The notes under the pieces are model-generated. The model was given only the letters and a program-made list of their open reading frames with translations. It made no database searches and had not been told where the DNA came from. The position numbers and the translations under genes were made by a program. Of a stretch of DNA of 64,000 nt, positions 45,084-56,498 are shown one piece after another (the first letter of the stretch is position 1; each line of letters begins with the position of its first letter). Source of the DNA: Pseudomonas syringae (GTDB taxonomy: Bacteria; Pseudomonadota; Gammaproteobacteria; Pseudomonadales; Pseudomonadaceae); the NCBI RefSeq assembly GCF_023278085.1, contig NZ_CP066265.1, positions 3,113,501 through 3,177,500 on the forward strand. Reading direction: 5' to 3'.

Positions 45084-45632
45084 ATGTTCAAATATATTGG
45101 TGACATCGTTAAGGGTACCGGTACCCAGTTGCGCAGCATGGTGATGGTATTCGGTCACGGCTTCCGCAAACGCGACACCCTGCAATACCCCGAGGAGCAG
45201 GTGTATCTGCCACCGCGTTACCGTGGCCGTATCGTCCTGACCCGCGATCCTGATGGAGAAGAACGCTGCGTGGCCTGTAACCTGTGCGCCGTGGCCTGTC
45301 CGGTCGGTTGCATTTCGTTGCAGAAGGCTGAAACGGAAGACGGTCGCTGGTATCCGGACTTTTTCCGTATCAACTTCTCGCGCTGCATCTTCTGCGGCCT
45401 GTGCGAAGAAGCCTGCCCGACCACCGCGATCCAGCTCACGCCGGACTTCGAAATGGCCGACTTCAAGCGTCAGGATCTGGTCTACGAAAAGGAAGATCTG
45501 CTGATCTCCGGCCCCGGCAAGAACCCTGAATACAACTTCTATCGCGTTGCCGGTATGGCTATTGGCGGCAAGCCCAAGGGCGCTGCGCAGAATGAAGCCG
45601 AGCCGATCAACGTCAAGAGCTTGCTGCCTTAA
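45084..45632 (+). CDS. nuoI: NADH-quinone oxidoreductase subunit I
   Basis: TYKY-type ferredoxin subunit (182 aa) with clusters N6a and N6b. Two 4Fe-4S sets are seen: [12 protein letters not shown] near 59-70 and [12 protein letters not shown] near 98-110. It lies 11 nt after nuoH. Confidence 0.96.
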   Translation: MFKYIGDIVKGTGTQLRSMVMVFGHGFRKRDTLQYPEEQVYLPPRYRGRIVLTRDPDGEERCVACNLCAVACPVGCISLQKAETEDGRWYPDFFRINFSRCIFCGLCEEACPTTAIQLTPDFEMADFKRQDLVYEKEDLLISGPGKNPEYNFYRVAGMAIGGKPKGAAQNEAEPINVKSLLP

Positions 45633-45642
45633 GGAAGTAAAG

Positions 45643-46152
45643 ATGGAATTCGCTTTCTATTTCGCATCCGGTATCGCTGTTGTGTCCACCCTGCGGGTGG
45701 TCACCAACACGAATCCGGTGCATGCCCTGCTCTACCTGATCATTTCGCTGATCGCCGTAGCCATGACCTTCTTCAGTCTGGGCGCACCGTTCGCCGGGGT
45801 CCTGGAGGTCATTGCCTATGCTGGCGCGATCATGGTCCTGTTTGTGTTCGTGGTGATGATGCTGAACCTCGGCCCGGCCTCGGTTCAGCAGGAACGTGCC
45901 TGGCTCAAGCCCGGCATCTGGATTGGCCCGGTCATTCTCGGCGCACTGCTGCTCGCCGAGTTGCTGTATGTACTGTTCGCCAACCCGACCGGCGCTGCCA
46001 TCGGCCACACCACCGTCGACGCCAAGGCGGTCGGCATCAGCCTGTTCGGGCCTTATCTGCTGGTGGTGGAACTCGCCTCGATGCTGCTGCTTGCTGCAGC
46101 CATCACGGCATTCCATCTGGGCCGCAACGAGGCCAAGGAGCCAAGCCAATGA
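45643..46152 (+). CDS. nuoJ: NADH-quinone oxidoreductase subunit J
   Basis: Membrane subunit (169 aa, five helices). The third helix carries the [17 protein letters not shown] pattern with the pi-bulge region, near 46-64. The ATG at 45643 follows AAGGAAG by 7 nt; the frame is open upstream into nuoI but without family sequence. It overlaps nuoK by four bases. Confidence 0.95.
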   Translation: MEFAFYFASGIAVVSTLRVVTNTNPVHALLYLIISLIAVAMTFFSLGAPFAGVLEVIAYAGAIMVLFVFVVMMLNLGPASVQQERAWLKPGIWIGPVILGALLLAELLYVLFANPTGAAIGHTTVDAKAVGISLFGPYLLVVELASMLLLAAAITAFHLGRNEAKEPSQ

Positions 46153-46457
46153 ATGCTATCCCTCTTGAACATGGTCTGGCCGTCGCCGGGGTCCTGTTCT
46201 GCCTGGGTCTGGTCGGCCTGATGGTGCGCCGCAACATTCTGTTCGTGTTGATGAGCCTGGAAATCATGATGAACGCGGCTGCGCTGGCGTTCGTAGTTGC
46301 CGGCAGTCGCTGGGCTCAACCGGATGGGCAAGTCATGTTCATTCTGGTGATCAGCCTTGCGGCAGCCGAGGCCAGTATTGGCCTGGCGATCCTGATGCAA
46401 CTGTATCGCCGCTTCCACACTCTCGATATCGATGCTGCCAGCGAGATGCGCGGATGA
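46149..46457 (+). CDS. nuoK: NADH-quinone oxidoreductase subunit K
   Basis: Membrane subunit (102 aa, three helices, MrpC-like). The two conserved membrane glutamates of the proton path are visible in M-S-L-E-I-M-M-N (near 36) and A-A-A-E-A-S-I-G-L (near 72). It overlaps both neighbours by four bases. Confidence 0.95.
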   Translation: MNAIPLEHGLAVAGVLFCLGLVGLMVRRNILFVLMSLEIMMNAAALAFVVAGSRWAQPDGQVMFILVISLAAAEASIGLAILMQLYRRFHTLDIDAASEMRG

Positions 46458-48307
46458 ATCTTCTCTTTCTGACTTTCGTATTTCCCCTCATCGGTTTTCT
46501 GCTGCTGTCGTTCTCTCGTGGACGCATCTCGGAAAACCTCGCGGCGCTGATTGGCGTCGGCTCGATCGGTCTGTCGGCCATCGTCACGGCCTGGATCATC
46601 TGGCAGTTCAACGTCGCCCCGCCAGAGGGTGGTCATTACACCCAGGTGCTGTGGCGCTGGATGGACGTCGCGGGCTTCCAGCCCAACTTTGCGCTGTATC
46701 TGGACGGTCTGTCCGTCACGATGCTGGGCGTGGTGGTTGGCGTCGGCTTCCTGATTCACCTGTTCGCGTCCTGGTACATGCGCGGTGAAGCTGGTTATTC
46801 GCGCTTCTTCGCCTACACCAACCTGTTCATCGCCAGCATGCTGTTCCTGATTCTGGGCGATAACCTGCTGTTCATCTACTTCGGTTGGGAAGGTGTGGGC
46901 CTGTGCAGCTACCTGTTGATCGGTTTCTATTACAGCAACCGCAACAACGGCAATGCAGCGCTCAAGGCCTTTATCGTCACCCGTATCGGTGACGTGTTCA
47001 TGGCCATCGGCATGTTCATCCTGTTCCAGCAACTGGGCACGCTCAATGTGCAGGAACTGCTGGTCAAGGCACCAGAGCACTTCAAGGTCGGCGATTTCTG
47101 GATCGTGCTGGCGACGCTGATGCTGTTGGGTGGCGCCGTCGGTAAATCCGCACAGCTGCCGCTGCAAACCTGGCTGGCAGACGCGATGGCCGGTCCTACT
47201 CCGGTGTCGGCACTGATCCACGCTGCCACCATGGTTACCGCAGGTGTCTACCTGATCGCACGGACCCACGGCCTGTTCGTGCTGGCACCGGACATTCTGC
47301 ATCTGGTGGGCATCGTCGGTGGCGTCACTCTGGTTCTGGCAGGGTTTGCAGCACTGGTACAGACCGACATCAAACGTATCCTCGCCTACTCGACCATGAG
47401 CCAGATCGGCTACATGTTCCTGGCGCTGGGCGTGGGTGCCTGGGACGGCGCGATCTTCCACCTGATGACCCACGCGTTCTTCAAAGCGCTGCTGTTTCTT
47501 GCGTCCGGTGCGGTCATCGTTGCCTGCCACCACGAGCAGAACATCTTCAAGATGGGCGGCCTGTGGAAGAAACTGCCGTTGGCCTATGCCAGCTTCATTG
47601 TCGGCGGCGCCGCACTGTCCGCCCTGCCGCTGCTGACGGCCGGCTTCTACTCCAAGGACGAAATCCTTTGGGAAGCGTTCGCCAGTGGTAACAATGCCTT
47701 GCTGTATGCCGGTCTGGTCGGTGCGTTCATGACCTCGCTGTACACCTTCCGCCTGATCTTCATCGCGTTCCACGGTGAGGCCAAGACCGAAGCGCACGCA
47801 GGCCATGGCGTGGCTCACTGGCTGCCACTGTCGGTGCTGATCGTGCTGTCGACGTTCATCGGCGCACTGATCACCCCGCCACTGGCCGGTGTTCTGCCGC
47901 AAAGCGTGGGCCATGCCGGTGGCGAAGCCAAGCACAGCCTGGAAATCGCCTCGGGGGCCATTGCCCTGGCCGGTATTCTGCTGGCAGCGCTGCTGTTTCT
48001 CGGCAAGCGCCGTCTGGCAACGGCTATCGCCAACAGCGGTCCGGGTCGCTTCCTTTCAGCCTGGTGGTTCGCCGCCTGGGGCTTCGACTGGATCTACGAC
48101 AAGCTGTTCGTCAAACCTTATCTGGCGATCAGTCACCTGCTGCGTAGCGATCCGTTCGACCGCACCATCGGCTTGATCCCACGTCTGGTCAAAGGCGGTC
48201 ATGACACCATGAGCCGCACCGAGACCGGCCAGTTGCGTTGGTATGCTGCCTCGATTGCCATAGGTGCCGTTCTGGTACTCGGTGCCGTCGTTCTGGTTGC
48301 GGTCTGA
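46454..48307 (+). CDS. nuoL: NADH-quinone oxidoreductase subunit L
   Basis: Distal antiporter-like proton-pumping subunit (617 aa, about 16 helices, ending in the lateral helix HL). Conserved segments are [14 protein letters not shown] near 138-151 with the key Glu, [24 protein letters not shown] near 235-255 and [11 protein letters not shown] near 307-317. Confidence 0.96.
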   Translation: MNLLFLTFVFPLIGFLLLSFSRGRISENLAALIGVGSIGLSAIVTAWIIWQFNVAPPEGGHYTQVLWRWMDVAGFQPNFALYLDGLSVTMLGVVVGVGFLIHLFASWYMRGEAGYSRFFAYTNLFIASMLFLILGDNLLFIYFGWEGVGLCSYLLIGFYYSNRNNGNAALKAFIVTRIGDVFMAIGMFILFQQLGTLNVQELLVKAPEHFKVGDFWIVLATLMLLGGAVGKSAQLPLQTWLADAMAGPTPVSALIHAATMVTAGVYLIARTHGLFVLAPDILHLVGIVGGVTLVLAGFAALVQTDIKRILAYSTMSQIGYMFLALGVGAWDGAIFHLMTHAFFKALLFLASGAVIVACHHEQNIFKMGGLWKKLPLAYASFIVGGAALSALPLLTAGFYSKDEILWEAFASGNNALLYAGLVGAFMTSLYTFRLIFIAFHGEAKTEAHAGHGVAHWLPLSVLIVLSTFIGALITPPLAGVLPQSVGHAGGEAKHSLEIASGAIALAGILLAALLFLGKRRLATAIANSGPGRFLSAWWFAAWGFDWIYDKLFVKPYLAISHLLRSDPFDRTIGLIPRLVKGGHDTMSRTETGQLRWYAASIAIGAVLVLGAVVLVAV

Positions 48308-48346
48308 CATGAACCTTGCGAATTTGCGAAAGGAATTGAGCCCGTC

Positions 48347-49879
48347 ATGATTCTGCCTTGGCTAATCCTGATCCCCTTTATCGGCGGCCTGCTGTGCTGG
48401 CTGGGTGAGCGCTTCGGCCCTACTCTGCCGCGCTGGATTGCGCTGCTGACAATGACCCTCGAACTGGTCCTCGGCCTCTGGCTGTGGGCAACCGGCAACT
48501 TTGGCTATGCGCCAGTGCCCGGTGCCGATCCGACCTGGACCCTGGAGTTCCACCACCCTTGGATCACCCGCTTCGGCATCGACGTGCACCTGGCACTCGA
48601 TGGCCTGTCGCTGCTGATGATCCTGCTGACCGGCCTGCTCGGCGTGTTGTCGGTGCTGTGCTCGTGGAAGGAAATCCAGCGCAAGGTGGGGTTCTTCCAC
48701 CTTAACCTGATGTGGATTCTGGGCGGTGTCGTCGGCGTGTTCCTCGCCATCGACCTGTTCATGTTCTTCTTCTTCTGGGAAATGATGCTGGTGCCGATGT
48801 ATTTCCTCATCGCGCTCTGGGGTCATAGCTCCTCGGACGGCAAGAAAACCCGGATCTACGCAGCGACCAAGTTCTTCATCTTCACTCAGGCCAGCGGCCT
48901 GATCATGCTGGTGGCGATCCTGGGTCTGGTGCTGGTGCACTTCAATCAGACCGGCGTAATCACCTTTGCCTACGCTGATCTGCTGAAGACCAAACTGGCG
49001 CCGGGTACCGAGTACATCCTGATGCTGGGCTTCTTCATCGCCTTCGCGGTGAAGCTGCCGGTCGTGCCGCTGCACTCCTGGCTGCCGGATGCGCATGCAC
49101 AAGCACCCACTGCCGGTTCCGTCGACCTCGCCGGTATCCTGCTGAAAACCGCTGCCTACGGCCTGTTGCGCTTCGCCTTGCCACTGTTCCCAAATGCATC
49201 GGCCGAATTCGCGCCGATTGCGATGGGCCTGGGTCTGGTCGGTATCTTCTACGGTGCATTCCTGGCGTTTGCCCAGACCGATATCAAACGCCTCATCGCG
49301 TTCTCCAGTGTCTCGCACATGGGCTTCGTGCTGATCGGCATCTACTCGGGCAGTCAGCAAGCTCTGCAAGGCGTGCTGATCCAGATGATCGCGCACGGTC
49401 TGTCGGCCGCCGCACTGTTCATTCTCAGCGGTCAGTTGTATGAGCGTCTGCACACTCGGGACATGCGTGAGATGGGTGGCCTGTGGTCGCGCATCGCTTA
49501 CATACCGGCGATCAGCCTGTTCTTCGCAGCGGCCTCTCTGGGGCTGCCGGGTACCGGCAATTTCGTCGGCGAGTTCCTGATTCTGATGGGCAGTTTCGCC
49601 AGCTCGCCATGGATCACGGCGATTGCCACTTCCGGTCTGGTGTTTGGTTCTGTCTACTCGCTGATCATGATCCACCGCGCCTATTTCGGCCCGTCGAAGT
49701 CCGACGAGGTTCTGAAAGGCATGGACGGACGGGAAATGATCATGGTGCTCGGCCTTGCCGTGTTGCTGATCGTGCTCGGGGTTTTCCCGCAGCCGTTCCT
49801 CGACACCTCGGCAGCGACCATGCATGGCGTGCAGCAATGGCTAGGCACTGCCTTCACTCAACTCGCTTCGGCCCGGTAA
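48347..49879 (+). CDS. nuoM: NADH-quinone oxidoreductase subunit M
   Basis: Middle antiporter-like proton-pumping subunit (510 aa, 14 helices). Key Glu in [11 protein letters not shown] near 142-152. The conserved [15 protein letters not shown] segment is near 242-256 and [13 protein letters not shown] near 311-323. It starts 39 nt after nuoL. Confidence 0.96.
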   Translation: MILPWLILIPFIGGLLCWLGERFGPTLPRWIALLTMTLELVLGLWLWATGNFGYAPVPGADPTWTLEFHHPWITRFGIDVHLALDGLSLLMILLTGLLGVLSVLCSWKEIQRKVGFFHLNLMWILGGVVGVFLAIDLFMFFFFWEMMLVPMYFLIALWGHSSSDGKKTRIYAATKFFIFTQASGLIMLVAILGLVLVHFNQTGVITFAYADLLKTKLAPGTEYILMLGFFIAFAVKLPVVPLHSWLPDAHAQAPTAGSVDLAGILLKTAAYGLLRFALPLFPNASAEFAPIAMGLGLVGIFYGAFLAFAQTDIKRLIAFSSVSHMGFVLIGIYSGSQQALQGVLIQMIAHGLSAAALFILSGQLYERLHTRDMREMGGLWSRIAYIPAISLFFAAASLGLPGTGNFVGEFLILMGSFASSPWITAIATSGLVFGSVYSLIMIHRAYFGPSKSDEVLKGMDGREMIMVLGLAVLLIVLGVFPQPFLDTSAATMHGVQQWLGTAFTQLASAR

Positions 49880-49886
49880 GAGCGCT

Positions 49887-51356
49887 ATGGACCTGACGAT
49901 TCAACACTTTATTGCGCTTGCGCCACTGCTGATCACCAGCCTCACCGTTGTCGTGGTGATGTTGGCGATTGCATGGCGCCGCAATCACTCGCAAACATTC
50001 CTGCTGTCGGTAGCAGGCCTCAACCTGGCCCTGCTGTCGATTTACCCCGCACTGAAAGTCGCCCCGCTGGTGGTGACACCGCTGCTGCACATCGACAACT
50101 TCGCTTGCCTGTACATGGCGATCATCCTCGCCTCTACCCTGGCCTGTGTGACCATGGCGCACGCCTATCTGGGTGACGGCAAGGCGGGCTACCCGGGCAA
50201 CCGCGAAGAACTTTACCTGCTGATCCTGCTGGCCGCCGCCGGTGGCCTGGTGCTGGTCAGCGCGCAGCACCTGGCTGGCCTGTTCATCGGTCTGGAACTG
50301 CTGTCGGTGCCGGTCTACGGTCTGGTGGCTTATGCCTTCTTCAACAAGCGTTCCCTGGAAGGCGGCATCAAGTACATGGTGCTGTCGGCGGCCGGTTCGG
50401 CATTTCTGCTGTTCGGCATGGCGCTGTTGTACGCAGAAGCAGGTTCGCTGAGCTTCGAAGGCATCGGTAAAGCCATTGCGGCCACCGGCATGCCAAGCCC
50501 GATCGCCAGCCTGGGTCTGGGCATGATGGTGGTGGGGCTCGCCTTCAAACTGTCGCTGGTGCCCTTTCACCTGTGGACGCCAGACGTCTACGAAGGTGCC
50601 CCTGCTCCTGTCGCAGCGTTTCTGGCGACGGCAAGCAAGGTTGCTGTGTTCGCGGTGCTGGTGCGTCTGTTCCAGATTTCCCCGGCAGCCAGCAGCGGCG
50701 TGTTGCATGACGTTTTGGCCGTGATTGCCGTGGCGTCGATCCTGGTCGGCAACCTGCTGGCACTGACACAAACCAACCTCAAGCGTCTGCTGGGTTACTC
50801 GTCCATCGCGCACTTCGGTTACCTGATGATTGCGCTGGTGGCCAGCAAGGGCATGGCGGTCGAGGCGATTGGTGTCTACCTGGTGACCTACGTCTTGACC
50901 TCGCTGGGCAGCTTCGGCGTGATCACCATGATGTCCTCGCCTTACAGCGGGCGTGATGCCGATGCGATGTTCGAATACCGCGGCCTGTTCTGGCGTCGTC
51001 CTTACCTGACAGCGGTCATGACTCTGATGATGCTGTCGCTGGCAGGCATTCCGCTGACTGCAGGCTTCATCGGCAAGTTCTACATCATGGCCACTGGCGT
51101 TGAGTCGCAGCTGTGGTGGCTGGTCGGTGCGCTGGTCATCGGCAGCGCCATCGGCCTGTTCTACTACCTGCGGGTGATGGTCACCATGTACCTGGTCGAC
51201 AACAAGATGCCGCGTCACGACGCAGCGATCAACTGGGCACAGCGCACGGGTGGCGTCATGCTGCTGGCCGTTGCGATCCTGACCTTCGTGCTGGGTGTCT
51301 ACCCGCAACCGCTGCTGGACCTGGTGCTCAATGCGGGTCTGCACGTAGCAGGCTGA
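49887..51356 (+). CDS. nuoN: NADH-quinone oxidoreductase subunit N
   Basis: Third antiporter-like subunit (489 aa, 14 helices). It has the [13 protein letters not shown] segment near 131-143 with the key Glu, [14 protein letters not shown] near 227-240, and [13 protein letters not shown] near 295-307. It ends the operon and a strong terminator follows. Confidence 0.96.
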   Translation: MDLTIQHFIALAPLLITSLTVVVVMLAIAWRRNHSQTFLLSVAGLNLALLSIYPALKVAPLVVTPLLHIDNFACLYMAIILASTLACVTMAHAYLGDGKAGYPGNREELYLLILLAAAGGLVLVSAQHLAGLFIGLELLSVPVYGLVAYAFFNKRSLEGGIKYMVLSAAGSAFLLFGMALLYAEAGSLSFEGIGKAIAATGMPSPIASLGLGMMVVGLAFKLSLVPFHLWTPDVYEGAPAPVAAFLATASKVAVFAVLVRLFQISPAASSGVLHDVLAVIAVASILVGNLLALTQTNLKRLLGYSSIAHFGYLMIALVASKGMAVEAIGVYLVTYVLTSLGSFGVITMMSSPYSGRDADAMFEYRGLFWRRPYLTAVMTLMMLSLAGIPLTAGFIGKFYIMATGVESQLWWLVGALVIGSAIGLFYYLRVMVTMYLVDNKMPRHDAAINWAQRTGGVMLLAVAILTFVLGVYPQPLLDLVLNAGLHVAG

Positions 51357-51367
51357 TTATCCGCAAA

Positions 51368-51401
51368 TAAAAAACCCTGCCGTCGAGCAGGGTTTTTTTT
51401 T
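51368..51401 (+). terminator. Rho-independent terminator of the nuo operon
   Basis: Arms AAAACCCTGC (51371-51380) and GCAGGGTTTT (51387-51396), 6-nt loop, followed by TTTTT. The A run on the other side makes it usable for the convergent AraC-type gene too. Confidence 0.93.
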
Positions 51402-51425
51402 GCCTTGGAAAAACACGCGTCCTGT

Positions 51426-52382
51426 CTAGTCCGTGCTGCGATTCGTCGCACGGACAGCGCCTGGAGACACTCCCACCGAGCGTTTGAACGCGCGACTGAA
51501 GGCCGCCAGCGAACCATACCCGAGTTCACTGGCCACAATCTCCAGAGGCTGATGTTCACGGCTCAGCCTGTCCGTCGCCAAGCGCATTCTCAGCTCCCTG
51601 AGGTATCGCAACGGAGGATCACCTGTCGCACTGAGAAAACGCTGAGAAAACACCGAACGAGACTGCCTGGCTTCACTGGCCAGCGCGGCGACCGTCCAGT
51701 TTCTGCCCGGCTGTCTGTGCATCATGACGATGGCCCGGCTTAACCGGGGATCCTGCAAAGCCCCCAACCAGCCGGTGGTATTTTCGCATCCATTTGCGAC
51801 CCAACCACGCACGAGCAACGCGGCAACCACTTCGGCAAGGCGCGCCAGAATGCCAGCGTGTCCGGCCTGTAGCATCATAGCTTCGCGCTCCATTGCGGCC
51901 AGCATCGGGCGTAGCTCGGGGGATGTGTCCAGTATCGTGCTCACCTGCATGACGTCCGGCATCGCGGTAACGAGCGGTTGCATGCCACCCAGTTCCAGCT
52001 CCATGCAACAACTGAAGATCACGGCGTGAGGAAGCACATCGCCCTCACCCGCGCCACTCGGATCGTGGATTTCATTGGTGATGGCCCCGCACGGATCAAA
52101 CGGCTGCACATCGCCTGCACGCGTGTCCTCGGCGGTCAAAATCGCATGCGACCCTCCACGCGGAATGAGGACGGCGTCTGCGGTATCGAGCCTGTATACG
52201 CAATTGTCAACGCCTCGCAACCAGACAGGTCCACGTCCGACAAAATGAAATTGTGCTCGCCCCACTGCGTTGCTGAAGCCGACGCCCGCAGGGTGTGAGA
52301 CTTCGATCCTGCGAAATTGAACGCCGGAAAGGCGCATGCCGAGCAGCAGTTCGCTGATCAGCTCACTGGAGCTGGATTGCAT
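51426..52382 (-). CDS. AraC-family transcriptional regulator with cupin sensor domain
   Basis: Regulator of 318 aa from the ATG at 52382; in-frame starts at 52409 or 52436 (TTG) are possible and none has a strong ribosome site. The N-terminal cupin-type domain (about 20-190) has the F-H-F-V-G-R-G-x-V-W-L-R and L-I-P-R-G-G-S-H segments typical of the Cupin_6 AraC group. The C-terminal double HTH (about 215-310) has W-T-V-A-A-L-A-x-E-A-x-x-S-R-S-V-F-S-Q-R-F and A-S-E-L-G-Y-G-S-L-A-A-F-S-R-A-F-K. Its divergent hydrolase neighbour is the probable target. Confidence 0.85.
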   Translation of the reverse strand: MQSSSSELISELLLGMRLSGVQFRRIEVSHPAGVGFSNAVGRAQFHFVGRGPVWLRGVDNCVYRLDTADAVLIPRGGSHAILTAEDTRAGDVQPFDPCGAITNEIHDPSGAGEGDVLPHAVIFSCCMELELGGMQPLVTAMPDVMQVSTILDTSPELRPMLAAMEREAMMLQAGHAGILARLAEVVAALLVRGWVANGCENTTGWLGALQDPRLSRAIVMMHRQPGRNWTVAALASEARQSRSVFSQRFLSATGDPPLRYLRELRMRLATDRLSREHQPLEIVASELGYGSLAAFSRAFKRSVGVSPGAVRATNRSTD

Positions 52383-52519
52383 GGCGTCATGCCTTGATGA
52401 GTTGAACATAAAGGTCAGTTCAGGACGAATGATCAATTTTTCCAGACTTTACGTCATAGACCGTCCGACGCCCTAAACCTACATTGAGTTCATCACATTC
52501 GTCATCTGGAAATAACCTC

Positions 52520-53443
52520 ATGAGTCGCACTTTATTTCTTCGCACATTGCGCACCATCTGGCTGGTCGCCTTGTTGGTCGAGCTATCGTCAATGGCTATG
52601 GCCGCAGACAAGCGCTATACGGTAACCGCCCCCGACGGGCTGAAACTCGCCGTGCAGGAGTCAGGAGATCCGAACGGGCCTGCCATTATCTTTGTCCACG
52701 GCCTGCTCGGCAGTCGTCTGAACTGGGAAAAGCAGACCAGCAGCCCCGAGCTGCATCGCTACCGTATGATCACTTATGACCTGCGGGGTCATGGGCTCTC
52801 CGATAAACCTGAAAATGTTGATGCGTATCGTGACGGACGTCGCTACGCGGACGATCTGGCGGCGGTCATAGACGCTACGGGGAGCAAACGCCCGGTACTG
52901 GTCGGGTGGTCACTGGGAGGCGTAGTCATGTCCAATTACCTCGCCGCTTATGGCGATACCAGGATTGGCGGGGTCATGTATGTCGACGGCGTGATTGAGC
53001 TCAATGCCGCGCTGATCACCGCTCATCCTCAGGTGTATGCGGGGCTGGCTTCAGAGGATCTGAAAACGCACCTAGATGCGGTACGTACTTTTCTCGGGCT
53101 GTGCTTTCACACCCGGCCCGATACAGCGACTTTCGAACAGCTGTTATCGAGCGCCGCGATGGCATCCTGGACGATGACCCGCGTCACGCCGTCAATGACG
53201 GTTGCAGTGGCTGAAGGATTGCCCAAGGCAAGGGTGCCGGTCTTGCTGCTGTACGGCGGCAAGGATGAACTTGTAAAGGTTCAGCCGAGCATCGCACGTG
53301 CCAGGCAGCTCAATGCTCGCGTTCAATCGAGTGTGTATGAAAGCTCGGGCCATGCGCCGTTCCTGGAGGAAGCGTCGCGCTTCAATCATGATCTGGCGAC
53401 CTTTGTGGAATCGGCAGTTGGGGTAAAGAAGGGTTCTTATTGA
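52520..53443 (+). CDS. Exported alpha/beta hydrolase, serine type
   Basis: Alpha/beta-fold hydrolase of 307 aa with an N-terminal signal peptide (hydrophobic 12-27, A-M-A cleavage near 29). The oxyanion motif H-G-L-L-G is at 60-64. The nucleophile elbow G-W-S-L-G-G gives Ser131, with probable D249 (G-G-K-D-E) and H278 (S-S-G-H-A-P) completing the triad. It differs from the hydrolase at 25867, which has Asp as nucleophile. The ATG at 52520 is used; the frame is open to 52484. It is divergent from the AraC gene. The substrate is unknown. Confidence 0.82.
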   Translation: MSRTLFLRTLRTIWLVALLVELSSMAMAADKRYTVTAPDGLKLAVQESGDPNGPAIIFVHGLLGSRLNWEKQTSSPELHRYRMITYDLRGHGLSDKPENVDAYRDGRRYADDLAAVIDATGSKRPVLVGWSLGGVVMSNYLAAYGDTRIGGVMYVDGVIELNAALITAHPQVYAGLASEDLKTHLDAVRTFLGLCFHTRPDTATFEQLLSSAAMASWTMTRVTPSMTVAVAEGLPKARVPVLLLYGGKDELVKVQPSIARARQLNARVQSSVYESSGHAPFLEEASRFNHDLATFVESAVGVKKGSY

Positions 53444-53489
53444 CGCTTGCTCTGGCAGCCTGACCTTTGCAGCCGGACTTCGCTGGAAA

Positions 53490-53533
53490 CCCCGCACATG
53501 CGTTTGACGAATAATCGTAACGCATGCGCGGGG
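53490..53533. terminator. Bidirectional terminator hairpin between convergent genes
   Basis: Arms of 15 nt (53490-53504 and 53519-53533) with one A-C mismatch and a 14-nt loop. It lies between the hydrolase stop and the AI-2E-family gene stop. On the minus strand it is followed by GTTTCC. The T runs are weak. Confidence 0.65.
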
Positions 53534-53559
53534 CCTATTTGGTACAGGACCTCACACGA

Positions 53560-54624
53560 CTAGCCCGGCAACTTCACCGACTTTTTGTCACCGCTGAACA
53601 GGCCCCAACTGGAGATGAACAGCGCCGCTACCAGCGGGCCGATCACAAAGCCATTCAGACCGAAGACCGACATACCGCCCAGGGTAGAAATCAGGATCAG
53701 GTAGTCCGGCATCTTGGTGTCCTTGCCGACCAGAATCGGACGCAGCACGTTGTCCACCAGTCCGATCACGAATACCCCGAACAATCCCAGTACCACACCT
53801 TGCCAGATCATTCCGCTGAGCAGAAAGTAGACGGCCACGGGTGCCCAGACGATTCCCGCGCCGACTGCCGGCAACAGCGACAGGAAGGCCATGATCACGG
53901 CCCAGAGCAACGCACTCGGGATGTCCAGCGCCCAGAAGATGAAACCACCCAGCGCACCTTGCGTCACCGCGACTACCACGTTGCCTTTGACTGTGGCACG
54001 TACCACGCGGGTGAACTTGAGCTGCAGACGACGCTTTTGCTGTTCGCCCAATGGCACCGCAGTACGTATCTTGCGGACCAGTTCCTGGCCATCGCGCAGG
54101 AAGAAGTACAGCAGGTACAGCATGATGAAGACGCTCACCACAAAATCGAAGGTGCCTTGCCCAAAGCTGAATGCCTGAGTCGCCAGGTACTGGCTGCCTT
54201 GCATCGCGCCTTTGGTGATCTTGTCGCGCAGCCCGTCAAGGTCGCCCATGCCCAGCCGATCAAGCAATGCCTGAACCGAGTGCGGCAGCAGGTTCTTGAA
54301 TTCGGCCAGATAGCCGGCGATATCCAGCTGCCCGGTTTCGACGTTCTTGTACAGCGTGGTGCCTTCCTGAACCAGCAGCGCACTGATGACAATCACCGGC
54401 AAAATCGCAATGACCAGACAGATAGTCAGGGTACACAGGGAGGTGAGATTGCGGGACCAGTTGAACTTGATCTGCAGCCTGCGCTGCACCGGCGCAAAAA
54501 TGATCCCGAGGATGACCGCCCAGAACACCGCGCCGTAGAACGGCAGCAGAATCCATATGAAGGCAATGGTCACCAGCACCAACAGCAGAATGAGGGTTTT
54601 GTATTGCAACGTGGTTTCGTTCAT
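53560..54624 (-). CDS. AI-2E family transporter (PerM/YdiK type)
   Basis: Inner-membrane protein of 354 aa with about eight helices, of the family once named after AI-2 export (TqsA, PerM, YdiK). The N-terminal helix pair has W-I-L-L-P-F-Y-G-A-V-F-W-A near 24-36. The conserved central Pro/Gly-rich part has G-x-G-I-V-W-A-P-V-A near 253-263 and a C-terminal D-N-V-L-R-P near 290. Several members are Na+/H+ antiporters or have unknown cargo, so the family name should not be read as function. Confidence 0.85.
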   Translation of the reverse strand: MNETTLQYKTLILLLVLVTIAFIWILLPFYGAVFWAVILGIIFAPVQRRLQIKFNWSRNLTSLCTLTICLVIAILPVIVISALLVQEGTTLYKNVETGQLDIAGYLAEFKNLLPHSVQALLDRLGMGDLDGLRDKITKGAMQGSQYLATQAFSFGQGTFDFVVSVFIMLYLLYFFLRDGQELVRKIRTAVPLGEQQKRRLQLKFTRVVRATVKGNVVVAVTQGALGGFIFWALDIPSALLWAVIMAFLSLLPAVGAGIVWAPVAVYFLLSGMIWQGVVLGLFGVFVIGLVDNVLRPILVGKDTKMPDYLILISTLGGMSVFGLNGFVIGPLVAALFISSWGLFSGDKKSVKLPG

Positions 54625-54740
54625 GTCCTGTCCATGTCAGTAAACCGCGCCTTGCGCGCGGTCTAGAGCTTAGTCAGCACATGAGCGTACGAGTGCCATC
54701 GAATGAAGGCAATATGACGTCAGCGTCCGAAATGCACAGC

Positions 54741-54762
54741 GACAGGGTCTTTCGACCCTGCC
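54741..54762 (-). terminator. Hairpin after the chemoreceptor gene
   Basis: On the minus strand GGCAGGGTC-GAAA-GACCCTGTC, a 9-bp stem with one G-T pair and a GNRA-type loop, 9 nt after the stop. There is no T run behind it. Confidence 0.5.
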
Positions 54763-54770
54763 AGGCAACC

Positions 54771-56450
54771 TCACACTCGGAATTGACCTACCAGCCTGTC
54801 GAGGCTTGCGCCCAGCTCGGCGAGGCTGCGTGAAGTCTGCGCACTTTGCCGCGTCTCATCGGCCACGCTTTCAACTGCACCAGCGATCTGGTGAACGCTG
54901 CGATTGATTTCTTCAGCCACTGCCGTCTGTTCTTCGGCAGCGCTGGCGATCTGCGCGTTCATGGCGTTGATGGTTGCGATCAGCTCGCCGATGGTCACCA
55001 GCGACAGACCCGCTTCGTTGGCTTGCGCCGACGTACCGTCACCGGCCTCACTGGATCGGCGCATGGCCGTGACCGCCTCCTGAGTGCCCTGTTGCAGGCG
55101 ATCGATCATGCTCTGGATTTCCTGCGTGCTTTGCTGGGTACGACTGGCCAGCGCCCGAACCTCGTCAGCAACTACGGCAAAGCCCCGTCCTGCTTCCCCT
55201 GCCCTCGCGGCTTCGATGGCAGCGTTGAGTGCCAGCAGGTTGGTCTGTTCGGCAATCGAGCGAATGACCCCCAGCACGCTGACGATCGAAGAAACATCCT
55301 TCTGCAGGACGTCCAGAGACGAGCCGCTTTTACGGATGTCATCCACCAGCGCGTGAATCTGCCTGATACTGCCATCTACCACACGTTTGGCGGCGCGCCC
55401 TTGCTCATCGGTCTGCTGAGCAGCCACCGAAGCACCTTGTGCGCTCTTGGCAACTTCCTGAGCAGCAGCCGACATTTCGTTGATCGCGGTGGCCACCTGA
55501 TCGGTTTCATGGCGTTGACGATCCATTGCAGTCTCGGAACGTTGCGCCTGTGCTGAAACCTCTCCGACCAGACCATTGAGCTGTCCGGTCATGCTACTGA
55601 CCTGACGAACCATGCCGTGAATCTTGTCGACAAATCGGTTGAACGAGCCGGCCAGGTCACCCAGCTCGTCGTTACTGGTAATGGCCAGACGCCGGGTCAG
55701 GTCGCCCTCGCCTGCAGCAATGTCGTCCAGGTTGTTTTTCATCAAACCCAACGGACGCAGCAAGGTGCCGGTCATCAAGATCCCGATCACGCTGATGATG
55801 ACCAGCACCAGAACCGTGATCCCCAGTATGCTGTAGAGCATCTCCTGCAAACGCGCTTCGACGTTCTGCCTGACCACCGCCACCTGAGCGTCGATGCCGT
55901 CAAGGTTGACGGCAGAGCCAATGACCAGATCCCACTTGGGCAGGTAATCCGTGTAGCCGATCTTGGGCACAGGTTCGGTCTTGCCCGGCAGGGCCGAGGA
56001 ATACATCACGTAGTGAGTGCCCGCCTTGCCGACCGCTACCAACTCCCGGTTGATATACACTCCGTTTGCATCGCGGGCGTCATTGAAGCTCTTCCCCACG
56101 CCATCCGGACTGGTGCTGCGAAAGATACGGATTACCTGTGAGTCATAGCCAAAGAGATAACCGTCCTTGCCATAACTGACTGCAGAAAGCAGCTTGATGG
56201 CATTGGCGCGCGCAGCTTCGTCACCCGGCGCTGCGGCGTCGTACAGGGGTTTGATGAATGTCATGGCAATCGCAACATAATTCTGCAGCGTAGTCTTGGC
56301 CTCGGAGAGCAGGCGCTCTCGCGTATCGCTGACCTCTCGCTCGGCCTGCTTGTGCAGCATGAACACCGTCGTGGCACTGATCACCAGCGCAAACATCAGG
56401 ACCGGCAATACGGCCAGCGACAGAACCTTGGCTTTCAGACTGAGACGCAT
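54771..56450 (-). CDS. Methyl-accepting chemotaxis protein with single Cache sensor domain
   Basis: Chemoreceptor of 559 aa. Transmembrane helix 1 is at about 10-30. The periplasmic part (about 31-190) has [11 protein letters not shown] near 93-103, the hallmark of sCache_2 domains that often sense short organic acids. Helix 2 is at about 191-213, then HAMP (about 214-268, with D-L-T-R-R-L) and the signalling domain with the hairpin tip [20 protein letters not shown] near 410-430. No C-terminal CheR-binding pentapeptide is seen. A FliA-type promoter precedes it. Confidence 0.92.
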   Translation of the reverse strand: MRLSLKAKVLSLAVLPVLMFALVISATTVFMLHKQAEREVSDTRERLLSEAKTTLQNYVAIAMTFIKPLYDAAAPGDEAARANAIKLLSAVSYGKDGYLFGYDSQVIRIFRSTSPDGVGKSFNDARDANGVYINRELVAVGKAGTHYVMYSSALPGKTEPVPKIGYTDYLPKWDLVIGSAVNLDGIDAQVAVVRQNVEARLQEMLYSILGITVLVLVIISVIGILMTGTLLRPLGLMKNNLDDIAAGEGDLTRRLAITSNDELGDLAGSFNRFVDKIHGMVRQVSSMTGQLNGLVGEVSAQAQRSETAMDRQRHETDQVATAINEMSAAAQEVAKSAQGASVAAQQTDEQGRAAKRVVDGSIRQIHALVDDIRKSGSSLDVLQKDVSSIVSVLGVIRSIAEQTNLLALNAAIEAARAGEAGRGFAVVADEVRALASRTQQSTQEIQSMIDRLQQGTQEAVTAMRRSSEAGDGTSAQANEAGLSLVTIGELIATINAMNAQIASAAEEQTAVAEEINRSVHQIAGAVESVADETRQSAQTSRSLAELGASLDRLVGQFRV

Positions 56451-56498
56451 AGGATTAGCCTTATGGTTATTTTTATAAAGTCAGAGGTGCTCATCAGA

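Noticed and set aside
46316..47935. 539-codon frame opposite nuoL, and similar long frames opposite nuoM, nuoN, nuoF and nuoCD
   Set aside because: All are antisense to conserved complex I genes and are His/Gln-rich shadows.
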